Shown one piece after another: positions 27,004-36,200 of a DNA stretch of 64,000 bases. Origin of the DNA: Arenibacter algicola (GTDB taxonomy: Bacteria; Bacteroidota; Bacteroidia; Flavobacteriales; Flavobacteriaceae); the NCBI RefSeq assembly GCF_018860365.1, contig NZ_JAHKPO010000014.1, positions 372,001-436,000 on the forward strand. Direction: 5' to 3'. A program made the translations under genes and the position numbers. Each line of letters starts with the position of its first letter. The stretch's first letter is position 1. Below the pieces are notes generated by a model. It was not told the origin of the DNA, searched no databases, and saw only the letters and a list, made by a program, of their open reading frames with translations.

Positions 27004-28113
27004 TTACTTTAAAACTATATTTAACATGGTACTACTTTTATCCTTCGTCTCCTGCCATTCTTTTTCCGGGACGGATCTACTGGTTATGCCACCGCCAACA
27101 TACACTTTGACCGTATTTCCCAATATCTGCATACATCTTAAATTCACAAATAAAGAGGTTCTGTTCTTTATGGTCCTATAGGCCCTGTTTTCCTGATTTC
27201 TTCTTGTGGATGGCCTACTCATATCTTCCTTAAAATTTAACTCCCCTAAAAATCCGGTATAGAACTGACGTTCGTAATTCTCATTTTCCAAAATAAATTT
27301 TAGAGCTGATTTTTTTGGCAGTCCACAAACCGCCGGCGTTGGGTGTAGGGCTCCTATAATTTCTTCAAGTCGCGAATTATTCATATTCCCGGACACGGAT
27401 GTTTTTATATGCCAAAGATTACCCGCTTTAAAGGACATGGCCTCAGATACCTCTAGGGAAGAAACCTTGTCTTCCAGAGAGCTATGGATAAATTGGGTCA
27501 CCATCTCCTGCTCTTCAAGTTCTTTTTCTTTCCAAATTGGCGCTTCACCAACCTTATACAATTGGGTGCCTGCCAGGGACATAGTCCTAAATTTATTGTT
27601 TTTCGTTTCCAGAAATATTTCGGGAGTGGCTCCTAACCATAGCCCTATTTTAGGGTGGAACCAGATATAACAAAAAGCCTTTGAATATTGGTTCAGCAAT
27701 TCTCTGAACATCACAAAAGGTGTCTTGGAGGTCTCTACTTCTATACCTCTGGATAGCACTACCTTTTTTAAACTTCCAGAATCAATGCTATTGATCGCCT
27801 TTTCTATTAACTTGAGGTAAAAATCTTTATCGGAGTCCTGATTTAATGAGGGTAAAATTGGATTTTCGGTATATTCCGGTTCCAATTCAATGGCTTCAGC
27901 AATAGCTTGGTCCTTTCTAATTAACACAGCAGGAACTTCCCCATCGAAGGGAGCAAAAACAAAGCCGCTCTCGGAATAGTCGGTTACATAATTTAATTCC
28001 CGATCATTTTGAAAAATTACCTTTACTTCAACTTCATTGGGTTTTCTATAAGCTACAAATGGCAGATCTTTACGAAACTGTTCTTCAATTTGATGGAAAA
28101 AACCTAGGGACAT
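27004..28113 (-). CDS. menF: Isochorismate synthase
   Basis: 369 residues from the ATG at 28113, which falls one nucleotide after the thioesterase stop. An ATG 21 nt upstream would overlap that gene, and the conserved sequence begins at MSLGFFHQI. It converts chorismate to isochorismate for menaquinone. Family motifs are KVVLSRGIEVE, GATPEIFLE, HPTPAVCGLPK and FYTGFLGE. In this position, before menD, it serves menaquinone synthesis, not siderophore synthesis. Confidence 0.93.
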   Translation of the reverse strand: MSLGFFHQIEEQFRKDLPFVAYRKPNEVEVKVIFQNDRELNYVTDYSESGFVFAPFDGEVPAVLIRKDQAIAEAIELEPEYTENPILPSLNQDSDKDFYLKLIEKAINSIDSGSLKKVVLSRGIEVETSKTPFVMFRELLNQYSKAFCYIWFHPKIGLWLGATPEIFLETKNNKFRTMSLAGTQLYKVGEAPIWKEKELEEQEMVTQFIHSSLEDKVSSLEVSEAMSFKAGNLWHIKTSVSGNMNNSRLEEIIGALHPTPAVCGLPKKSALKFILENENYERQFYTGFLGELNFKEDMSRPSTRRNQENRAYRTIKNRTSLFVNLRCMQILGNTVKVYVGGGITSRSVPEKEWQETKDKSSTMLNIVLK

Positions 28114-28114
28114 A

Positions 28115-28537
28115 CTATTTTTTTGATAAGGCAATGGTGGTAAGTTTGCAAATTGAAATTAGGTTCCCGTTTTTATCCGTTACTTTAATATCCCAGATTT
28201 GTGTTGTACGGCCTTTATGTACTACCTCTGCCCTAGCGTATACATCCCCCTCCCTGATGCTCTTGACATGATTGGCCGAAATTTCCAAACCACGAACAAA
28301 AAATTCTTTGGTATCCAAAAAAATATGGGAAGCCATACTTCCTACACTTTCTGCCAAAGCTACAGTGGCACCACCGTGTAAAACTCCATCAGGCTGGTGT
28401 ACCTGCGAGGTAACGGGCATTTTTGCTACCAAATAATTCTCTCCCACATCAATATATTCTATATTCAAGGTTTCCATTAGGGTAGCCTTGTTGGACTCAT
28501 TACAAATTTTTAGAATTTTCTCTTTGTATTCGTTCAT
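28115..28537 (-). CDS. Hotdog-fold thioesterase, candidate DHNA-CoA thioesterase
   Basis: 140 residues of the PaaI/YbgC-like hotdog fold, with HQPDGVLHGGATVALAESVGS, where the Gly-rich turn and Glu are typical of the 4HBT-II family. DHNA-CoA must be hydrolysed before MenA acts, and this gene heads the men transcript directly before menF. It is therefore a good candidate for MenI. The context supports this, but sequence alone does not fix the substrate. Confidence 0.82.
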   Translation of the reverse strand: MNEYKEKILKICNESNKATLMETLNIEYIDVGENYLVAKMPVTSQVHQPDGVLHGGATVALAESVGSMASHIFLDTKEFFVRGLEISANHVKSIREGDVYARAEVVHKGRTTQIWDIKVTDKNGNLISICKLTTIALSKK

Positions 28538-28609
28538 GAATTATTTTTTTGTAAAATTAAGCATTAGAAATTCAACAATTGCGTTACTTTATCCCTTATC
28601 CCAAAATTT

Positions 28610-29257
28610 ATGGCATCCAAAGAAAAGCAAATTTCATACACAACGGCCAATACCTACAGTACCATGAATACGTTAAATGAAAAAACCAGGAATGTATGGG
28701 TAGTATTTCACGGTATTGGATTTTTAAGTAGATATTTTATTAAATATTTTAATGAACTTCCCAAGGAGGAAAATTATATTATTGCGCCACAAGCCCCCTC
28801 AAAATATTATTTAAACAAGGATTTTAAGTATGTTGGAGCTAGTTGGCTTACCAAGGAAAACACGGTTTTGGAAACGACGAATGTCCTAAATTATATGGAT
28901 AATCTTTTTGCCTCGGAAAACATACCCGCCCATTGCCAGCTAATAGTATTGGGGTTTTCCCAAGGGGTGTCCATAGCTACCCGTTGGGCCGCAAAAAGTA
29001 AAATAAACCTTGATCAATTGATATTGTATGCCGGTGGTATTCCAGAAGAACTAACCCCAGACGATTTTAAATTTTTACTTGCCGGAAATGCCAAGATTAA
29101 AATGGTGTTGGGCAATAAGGATGAATTTATAACGGAAGCCCGTCTCATAAAAGAGACGAAAAAAATGGACTCACTATTTAGCGGAAAAGCTGAATTGATT
29201 AAATTTGATGGCGGACATGAAATAAGAAAGGATATTTTAATCAGTCTAATGGAATGA
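28610..29257 (+). CDS. Alpha/beta hydrolase (phospholipase/carboxylesterase type)
   Basis: 215 cytosolic residues. The nucleophile sits in LGFSQGVSIA, Asp in LGNKDEF, and His in FDGGHEIRKD, so the triad is complete. The start VVFHGIGFLSRYF gives the oxyanion region. It resembles short-chain esterases and acyl-protein thioesterase-like enzymes. It is divergent from the men operon (72-bp gap) and overlaps the next gene by ATGA. Confidence 0.88.
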   Translation: MASKEKQISYTTANTYSTMNTLNEKTRNVWVVFHGIGFLSRYFIKYFNELPKEENYIIAPQAPSKYYLNKDFKYVGASWLTKENTVLETTNVLNYMDNLFASENIPAHCQLIVLGFSQGVSIATRWAAKSKINLDQLILYAGGIPEELTPDDFKFLLAGNAKIKMVLGNKDEFITEARLIKETKKMDSLFSGKAELIKFDGGHEIRKDILISLME

Positions 29258-29802
29258 AAAGTTTTACCCCTATTCTGGAAAACGATTTTGTGAAATTGGC
29301 GCCACTCTCATTAAGCAACTACCATTATTTGCTGCCTATTGCCAGTCAGGAAAAACTCATTCAATTTTCCCCCTCGGATATTGAGACTCCCGAAGCTCTA
29401 AAAAAGTATGTGGAACAAGCTTTGGAGAAAGAAAGAATTTTTTTGGCCATGCCCTTCATCATCTATGATAAAAGGAGCAAAAAGTATGCGGGCAGTACCC
29501 GGTTTATGAATATCGATCAAAAAAATAAGGTTCTTGAAATAGGCTCCACATGGATAGGAAGGGAATTTCAAGGTACTGGCCTGAATGGTCATGCAAAACT
29601 TCTAATGCTCGATTACGCTTTTAATGAAATGCATTTTGAAAAGGTTGAATTTAGGATTGACGAGCGCAATAATCGTTCCCGCAAAGCAGTTGAAAAATTG
29701 GGAGCGAAATTGGAAGGTATTTTGCGCAAAAACGTTTACCTGCTGGATGGATACAAAAGAAATACCTGCTGCTATGGCCTTCTAAAGGAGGAATGGGGTT
29801 AA
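29254..29802 (+). CDS. GNAT family N-acetyltransferase (RimJ/RimL type)
   Basis: 182 residues with the acetyl-CoA site in STWIGREFQGTGLNGHAK and the later VEFRIDERNNRSRKAVEKLGAKLEG, the standard RimJ/RimL-like pattern. Such enzymes acetylate protein N-termini or small molecules; the substrate here is unknown. Translation is coupled to the esterase by the ATGA overlap. Confidence 0.92.
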   Translation: MKSFTPILENDFVKLAPLSLSNYHYLLPIASQEKLIQFSPSDIETPEALKKYVEQALEKERIFLAMPFIIYDKRSKKYAGSTRFMNIDQKNKVLEIGSTWIGREFQGTGLNGHAKLLMLDYAFNEMHFEKVEFRIDERNNRSRKAVEKLGAKLEGILRKNVYLLDGYKRNTCCYGLLKEEWG

Positions 29803-29820
29803 TTTTTTATGATGAAAGAT

Positions 29821-30768
29821 TTACGACTTGACTTCCTGTATAGGTTCTTTTTCGTAATACTTAATTTTTCTGGTTTTATAAGTGTTGTCCGGGGTAATGA
29901 TCTGTTTGATCCAATTACCGGATTCATGACTGTCGTATTGGTAAATGAATTCTTGGACGGATACAGATTTGCCCTTTACCGTTTTAAGTGAACCTAGCAT
30001 TCCCTTGTCGTTGTAAGTGTATATGGTACTCTCTGTGGGAATAAATGTTTTTTGGCCATCGTTGTAAATAAACTTTTTTTCCGATATTAATTTGTTATTG
30101 CTATCATAAGTTTGTTCCAAGGCCTTTTGGGGTAATCCTTCAAGAAATTCCTTCGTCAGGATTAATTTTTGAACGCTATTGTCTTTCCCTTTTACTTTTG
30201 AGGTTCTAATGGATTTAAATATTATATCGTTCAAATAATAGGTTGTGGTAAGCTCACCCTTGTAAACTTCATATTTTAGGGCAGTTTCGTCAATACCGCT
30301 GTCATTGGTGCGTTTTATGGTGGAGAGTTTCCCATCCTCTCCATAGTTGTATTCATATTGATCTAAAAACTCCTTGTTGTATGAAATTATTTTTTCGGTA
30401 ATCTTTCTGCCTTCTGTGGTATCCAATTCATAAAAATTGGCAATGGAGGTGTTCTTGACAAAAATACCGTCCCTGTAATTTTCTACCCGTTTTTCCAATA
30501 GTGCCGTTCCATTCAACTTATAAATTGTAATATCATAATCCGTATCGTTATAACGGGTAACGGCCTTTGTTAGAAGACCCTCTTCGTTAAAGGTATATTC
30601 TTCCTTTCCATAATCGGTTGCAACCAAACAAGATTTAACCGGTCCGTTTAAATCAAAATCTTGAACTGAAAACACCTTAATTTCTTGGGCCCTCAGCTCT
30701 GTGGGCAAAGCAATGCCTAGAATAATGGAAATACACAAAAGAAAATGGACTAAGTAGTTTTTCATCAT
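29821..30768 (-). CDS. Exported protein with YD/RHS-like repeats
   Basis: 315 residues. A signal peptide (about 1-28, ending TELRAQ) precedes a sequence made of repeated beta units such as YTFNEEGLLTKAV, YNYGEDGKLSTIK, IYNDGQKTFI and YTYNDKGMLGSLK. These resemble YD/RHS or antigen-type repeats common in Bacteroidota. No catalytic motif is visible. It is not an RHS toxin: it is too short and lacks a toxin end. It converges with the GNAT gene with only 18 bp between the two. Confidence 0.7.
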   Translation of the reverse strand: MMKNYLVHFLLCISIILGIALPTELRAQEIKVFSVQDFDLNGPVKSCLVATDYGKEEYTFNEEGLLTKAVTRYNDTDYDITIYKLNGTALLEKRVENYRDGIFVKNTSIANFYELDTTEGRKITEKIISYNKEFLDQYEYNYGEDGKLSTIKRTNDSGIDETALKYEVYKGELTTTYYLNDIIFKSIRTSKVKGKDNSVQKLILTKEFLEGLPQKALEQTYDSNNKLISEKKFIYNDGQKTFIPTESTIYTYNDKGMLGSLKTVKGKSVSVQEFIYQYDSHESGNWIKQIITPDNTYKTRKIKYYEKEPIQEVKS

Positions 30769-31029
30769 ATGCCAAAATTAGTCTTTAAAAAGTCATAATA
30801 AAAACAAAATGGAAGATAACAAAACCATGGCATTGGGCCATGGAGTTATAAGTTCCCTTTTTATATTGTGGCCACAATAATTAAATGAAGCCACTAAGGT
30901 ATGAAATTGGAGTTTTTTGTTGAAATTGAAGTGGGCCTGTACTCTGGATCCAAACATTTCTTTTGACATTTAGAACCTATTTTTTAAGGATTAGTCCATT
31001 GGGTGCATTCCTTCCAACACCTAAAAAAA

Positions 31030-31425
31030 TCACCTTTTACTGTTCTCTTTATTTTGAAAGTTTAAGAGGTTCTCCTGCATACGGAATTTTACAATTTTGG
31101 CAATTAATGGGAAAGGCAGGGGTTGGTCTAACGGAAATTGAACCGAGCCTTTCCCTTGTTTATACGGTGCCAATTCTTTTTCAAATTTTTTATGGCCAGT
31201 GGGCGTGGCATAGAATCCGATATGATTTTTGAATGCAGCGAAGTATACTAACATACCATGGTATTTATAGGCTGGCATCTTGTAACTGATCAATTCTTCC
31301 GCCTCGGGAGCAGCTTTTTGTATAGTGCTTCGCAATTTTTCCAAAACCTCCTGCACTTTTGCCGGACAATTGGCAATGTATGTGGTAACATCTTCTGCGG
31401 GACTATTTAATTTAATATCGGGCAT
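31030..31425 (-). CDS. DUF1801 (YdhG/iron chaperone-like) protein
   Basis: 131 residues. VTTYIANCPAKVQEVLEKLRSTIQKAAPEAEELISYKMPAYKYHG matches DUF1801, a small fold related to frataxin-like and iron chaperone proteins such as Bacillus Fra. The function in Bacteroidota is unproven. A 261-bp gap upstream of the neighbouring minus-strand gene holds nothing I recognise. Confidence 0.85.
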   Translation of the reverse strand: MPDIKLNSPAEDVTTYIANCPAKVQEVLEKLRSTIQKAAPEAEELISYKMPAYKYHGMLVYFAAFKNHIGFYATPTGHKKFEKELAPYKQGKGSVQFPLDQPLPFPLIAKIVKFRMQENLLNFQNKENSKR

Positions 31426-32048
31426 GGCATATTTTATTAAATTGAAAGGTTATTTTAATTGTGTTAATGAATTGATTTATAATTATTTGTGTGTTTGATG
31501 GTGTAACAATTACCAAGTTTGGATTCGGGGAAAGATATCATAAAGATAATTCAAAAAAAACATACTCAATAGGTGTAATTGAATCATTAGCAGAGGTTGA
31601 TTGGGATATTTTTCTTTGATCTTAATTAGTACATCTATGCATGGCAGAAGAAACAGATATTCCCAACATATTATCAACAAGGCAAATTAAACTTACTTGA
31701 TCAAAACACGATAAGTTGACTGACCTGGCAGCAGCATAAAAAGGATTGTTTTTTTGGGGTGATATTTCATTTTCCGAAACTTAAAAGTCATTTTTTTGAT
31801 CGATATTTTTGAACATTATATTGCGTTAGGCCCTATTATATTTGGGCTGAGCAATTTATAATAATTTAGAATTATTTTTAGTATAACATACTGTATATTT
31901 GTTCCTTATAAAATGCCAAACACTAACCATGGGCATTAAAGTTGTTAATATTCCTGTTATAAATGGTAGCGGGAAAGTTTGGACTGTTCCCCAATCTTGG
32001 GCTTTGGTCAACTTTAATACATAATGGTAGTTTGTTTAAATTCTGACC
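31426..32048. other. 623-bp intergenic region before the LytTR regulator
   Basis: No protein coding seen. It holds a dyad AGTAT-AAC-ATACT (31880-31892) directly followed by TATATTTG (31894-31901), a good -7-like element. A CCCAA-TC-TTGGG dyad (31990-32001) and a TTTG-N21-TAGTTTG pattern (32003-32034) lie just before the regulator. A GGCCC/GGGCT hairpin lies around 31830-31851. Two promoters are possible. Confidence 0.4.
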
Positions 32049-32753
32049 ATGAAAAGCACCAAATTAAAATGCATTTTAATAGACGACTCTACCGTACAAC
32101 GACGTGCTGTTGCCAAGATTATAAAGGAACATTCCAAGCTCGATCTTATCAATGAATACGATAATGGGTTGGATGCCAAAAATGACATTGGTAGTAATAC
32201 AATAGATTTAATTTTTCTGGATATTGAAATGCCGGGGTTCAACGGCTTCGATTTGCTGGAATCTCTAGAGCACAAACCACAGGTGATACTTATTTCCGGC
32301 AACCCCAATTATGCTATGAAGGCATTCGATTACGATGTAACGGACTATTTGCAGAAACCATTGGATAAAACCCGATTCGATGTTTCCATTAGAAAGGCGA
32401 TCAACAAATATGAACTTGAAAACGCGGAGGAGATCGAGCTAGAGTATATATATGTAAATAGTAACCTTAAGAAAACGAAATTATTCCTGAACGAGATTTT
32501 GTGGATAGAGGCTTATGGAGATTATGTGAAAATTGTTTCTACTGAGAAAAAGACTTTGATACTTTCTACCATGAAGGCATTTGCCAAACAATTGCCCAAG
32601 GATAAGTTTCTTAGAATCCATAAATCCTATACCGTTAATCTAGAAAAAATTGAGAATTTTAACGGTTCCACGGTTGAAATAAACGAACAGGTTATTCCTT
32701 TGAGTAGGCATAAAAAAGAGGCCTTGATCAAGGCCTTGGTGGTAATTGAATAG
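32049..32753 (+). CDS. LytTR family response regulator next to metal efflux genes
   Basis: 234 residues. The receiver has D12 and D13 in ILIDDS, phospho-Asp D58 in LIFLDIEMPG, and DYLQKP. The LytTR domain spans about 140-232 (LFLNEILWIEAYGDYVKIV; FLRIHKSYTVNLEKI). It lies 70 bp upstream of the His-rich gene and the CusA-TolC fusion on the same strand. It may control them, but that is only inferred. No kinase is adjacent. Confidence 0.92.
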   Translation: MKSTKLKCILIDDSTVQRRAVAKIIKEHSKLDLINEYDNGLDAKNDIGSNTIDLIFLDIEMPGFNGFDLLESLEHKPQVILISGNPNYAMKAFDYDVTDYLQKPLDKTRFDVSIRKAINKYELENAEEIELEYIYVNSNLKKTKLFLNEILWIEAYGDYVKIVSTEKKTLILSTMKAFAKQLPKDKFLRIHKSYTVNLEKIENFNGSTVEINEQVIPLSRHKKEALIKALVVIE

Positions 32754-32823
32754 GCCTTGTCAAAAAAAGTAAGATAAGAACTCCTAATTTGGAAGCTAAT
32801 TTTTTTATATCTTTACTCTATAA

Positions 32824-33222
32824 ATGAGCAAATTATTTTCCATAACGCTGTCTTTATTATTGCTGTTCCAAAGTTTTAATTTGGATATGGTAGATGTTGC
32901 CCAGTTGGATGATTTCTTGACCCACGCCCAGTTCCATAAACAGAAATACGGAGATAATTTGTTAGTTTTTATTTCCAAACATTACGGGGAGCTTAAAGCC
33001 CAACACGATTTGGAACATAAGGAAGAACAGAAGGACCATGAAGAATTGCCCTTCAATCATCAAACCTGTTCCCATTTTTCCACTGCCTTTGTAATGAGTG
33101 GGGCTGATTTTATGGTACCCAAAACGCCTCAAGTGGCAGATACCACTTCAAACTTTTTTTATCAGGAATCTTATTGCCAAATAGAAAATTCCGATATTTT
33201 CCAACCTCCCAAGACTACATAA
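32824..33222 (+). CDS. His-rich small exported protein upstream of cusA
   Basis: 132 residues with a hydrophobic N-terminus (MSKLFSITLSLLLLFQSF) acting as a signal peptide or anchor. The mature part is rich in His and acidic residues: HAQFHKQ, KHYG, QHDLEHKEEQKDHEE and NHQTCSHF give about eight His plus one Cys. That suggests metal binding, in line with the efflux system that begins 71 bp later. I do not recognise a named family. It could be a periplasmic copper or zinc carrier. Confidence 0.72.
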   Translation: MSKLFSITLSLLLLFQSFNLDMVDVAQLDDFLTHAQFHKQKYGDNLLVFISKHYGELKAQHDLEHKEEQKDHEELPFNHQTCSHFSTAFVMSGADFMVPKTPQVADTTSNFFYQESYCQIENSDIFQPPKTT

Positions 33223-33259
33223 TTCATTACTGATTTAAATCATTATTTAACAAGCTGTT

Positions 33260-33276
33260 TTGCAATAGCTTGCAAT
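33260..33276 (+). promoter_or_regulatory. Direct repeat TTGCAAT x2 upstream of cusA
   Basis: TTGCAAT at 33260-33266 and again at 33270-33276, one helical turn apart. The centre also reads as the inverted repeat GCAA-TAGC-TTGC (33262-33273). It ends 17 bp before the cusA ATG, so it is a candidate operator or regulator site. Confidence 0.4.
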
Positions 33277-33293
33277 CTTTTTATCTATGAATT

Positions 33294-36200
33294 ATGTTAT
33301 CCAACATTATACAATTCAGTGTAAAGAACAAATTAATTGTTTTTTTGCTCACATTATTTATTATAGGTTTTGGACTGTATTCCTTAACCCAGATACCCAT
33401 CGGGGCTGTTCCCGATGTTACCAATAATCAGGTACAGGTAATTACCACTTCCCAGAATTTGTCAACCCAGGATATGGAGCAATTCATTACCTATCCCGTG
33501 GAACTGGAAATGGCGAACTTACCCGGAGTTATTGAAATTCGTTCGGTGTCAAAATTTGGACTTTCCGTGGTCACCATTGTTTTTGAGGACAATATGGGCA
33601 CTTTTTTGCCCCGACAGTTAATTTCTGAAAAATTAATATCGGCCTCCGAGAAAATCCCTGCAGGTTTCGGTACTCCCCAAATGGGCCCGATCACCACTGG
33701 TCTAGGCGAAATATATCAGTACATTCTGGACACCAAGCCCGGGTACAAGGACAAGTATTCTGCCATGGACCTGCGTACCATTCAGGATTGGGTGGTTAAG
33801 CGGCAACTTTCCGGAATTCCGGGGGTGGTCGAAGTGAACACTTGGGGCGGCTATTTAAAACAATATGAAGTAGCTATAAACACTCAAAAGCTGAACGCCA
33901 TGAATATTACCACTGCCGATATTTTTACGGCCTTGGAAAAGAACAACAGCGTTTCGGGCGGTGGTTATATCGAAAAGGTAAACCAGGCCTACTTTATTCG
34001 GGGCGAAGGGCTTATTACTTCACTTAAGGATATTGAAAACATTGTTGTTAAATCAACCAACAATCTCCCTATTTATATTAAGGATGTTGCGGAGGTTGGT
34101 TTCGGCAGTGCCACGCGTTTTGGGGCCATTACCGGAAATGGCGAAGGAGAAAAGGTTTTGGGACAGGTAATGATGCTAAAGGATGCCAATTCCAAAAAGG
34201 TTATTGAAGCTGTCCATGAACGCATAGACGCCATCTCCAAAACCTTGCCGGAAGGTGTTTTTATCAACGGATTTTTGGAACGTAGCGAGCTTATAGGCAA
34301 AACAACTTTCACCGTTGCGGAAAACTTGATTTTGGGCTGCTTGATCGTTATTTTTGTGGTTGTGCTGTTGCTGGGAAATCTTCGTTCAGGTTTGGTCGTA
34401 GCTTCGGTAATTCCACTTTGTTTATTATTTGCGCTCTCATTAATGTATATTTTTGGGGTAGATGCCAACCTTATGAGCCTAGGGGCCATAGACTTTGGAA
34501 TCATTATAGATGGCGCAGTTATTATTGTTGAGTTCATTGCCTTTCAAATAACCGCAAAGAAGGGAGAATTGCAACTGCTGGGTGCTAAGGCACAACAGAC
34601 CCTAAAAAATGAAATTACCTTTAATGGCGCTTCCAAAATGATGAACTCCGCCATTTTTGGCCAGCTGATCATATTAATAGTGTTTATTCCAATTCTATCA
34701 TTGAGCGGTGTTGAAGGAAAAATGTTTAAGCCAATGGCGCTTACCTTTAGTTTTGCTTTAATAGGAGCCATGATCCTATGTTTTACCTATGTTCCGGTGG
34801 CCGCCTCCATATTTATAAAACCATCTACCCTTTCCCCAAAAAATATTTCGGTACGACTGATGAATTTTCTTAATAGGTCTTATGATCCCATTATTCGTTG
34901 GGCACTTAAAAAGAAAAAATTGGTGTTGGCTATTTCCGTCTTGCTATTGGGAGGTTCCATATATCTATTTACCACTATGGGCGGGGAGTTTGTGCCTACC
35001 TTGGACGAGGGGGACTTTGTGATACAACCCGTTTTAAAAACAGGGACCTCTTTGAGCGAAACTGTTGAAATTACCACCAAGATAGAACGGATTCTTCTGG
35101 ATAATTTCCCAGAGGTGAAACAGGTGGTTACCAGAATAGGTGCGGCAGAAGTCCCCACAGACCCAATGTCTATGGAGGAGAGTGATGTTATCATTATCCT
35201 GAAATCCAAAAAGGAATGGGTGTCTGCAGAAAGTAAGGATGAATTGGCAGATAAATTCAAGGAGGCTCTGGGAGTGATTCCCGGTATGGAAGTGGAATTT
35301 ACCCAGCCCATAGAAATGCGCTTTAACGAGCTTATTACCGGGGTCCGTGCGGATATCGCCATTAAAGTTTTCGGGGACGACCTGGAAATCCTGAATAAAA
35401 AAGGTAATGAAATTAAAAACCTTATTCAGAATGTGGACGGTGCAGCAGACATAACCGTAGAGAAAATTGCTGGACTTCCGCAAATGAACGTAAAATTTGA
35501 CAGGGCAAAGATTGCCAGATATGGACTTAACATTGCCGATTTAAACAGCCTTATTTCCATGGGGTTTGCCGGGACCAACTTGGGGAGCGTCTTTGAAGGA
35601 GAAAAGCGATTTGACCTAACGCTAAGGTTGGATCAAAAAAGTAGACAGGACATTTCCAATCTAAAGAATTTGTATGTGGACACCCCGAATGCTGGTAAGA
35701 TTCCTTTGGGAGAGTTGGCCCAAATTTCCTATACCACCGGAGCGGCCAAAATCTCTAGGGACGATACTAAACGCAGGATCGTAGTGGGGATCAATGTTAG
35801 GAATAGGGACCTTCAATCGGTAGTGGATGACGTTCAAAAGCTGATAGAAACTAATGTAAAACTACCTACCGGCTACACCATCACTTATGGGGGGCAGTTC
35901 GAAAATTTACAAAGTGCCAAAGACCGCCTGAAAATTGCAGTGCCAGTGGCGTTGGTCCTTATTTTGATACTGCTCTATTTTGCATTTGGTTCCATAAGGG
36001 AGGCATTGATTATTTATTCAGCCATTCCTTTGGCGGCCGTTGGCGGAATACTTCTGTTGTTTGTCAGGGACATGCCATTTAGTATCTCTGCCGGAGTGGG
36101 TTTTATAGCCCTTTTCGGGATTGCCGTGCTTAATGGAATTGTTTTGATAGAACATTTTAAAGAATTAAAACATGAAGGTATGGAAGATTCGGACGAACTT

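Noticed and set aside
29821-30768. Repeat-rich exported protein considered as an RHS-type toxin
   Set aside because: It is only 315 residues, lacks a core cage and toxin end, and has no immunity gene beside it.
30963-31232. 89-codon plus-strand frame over the DUF1801 gene
   Set aside because: It overlaps the conserved DUF1801 gene on the other strand and has no homology signature.
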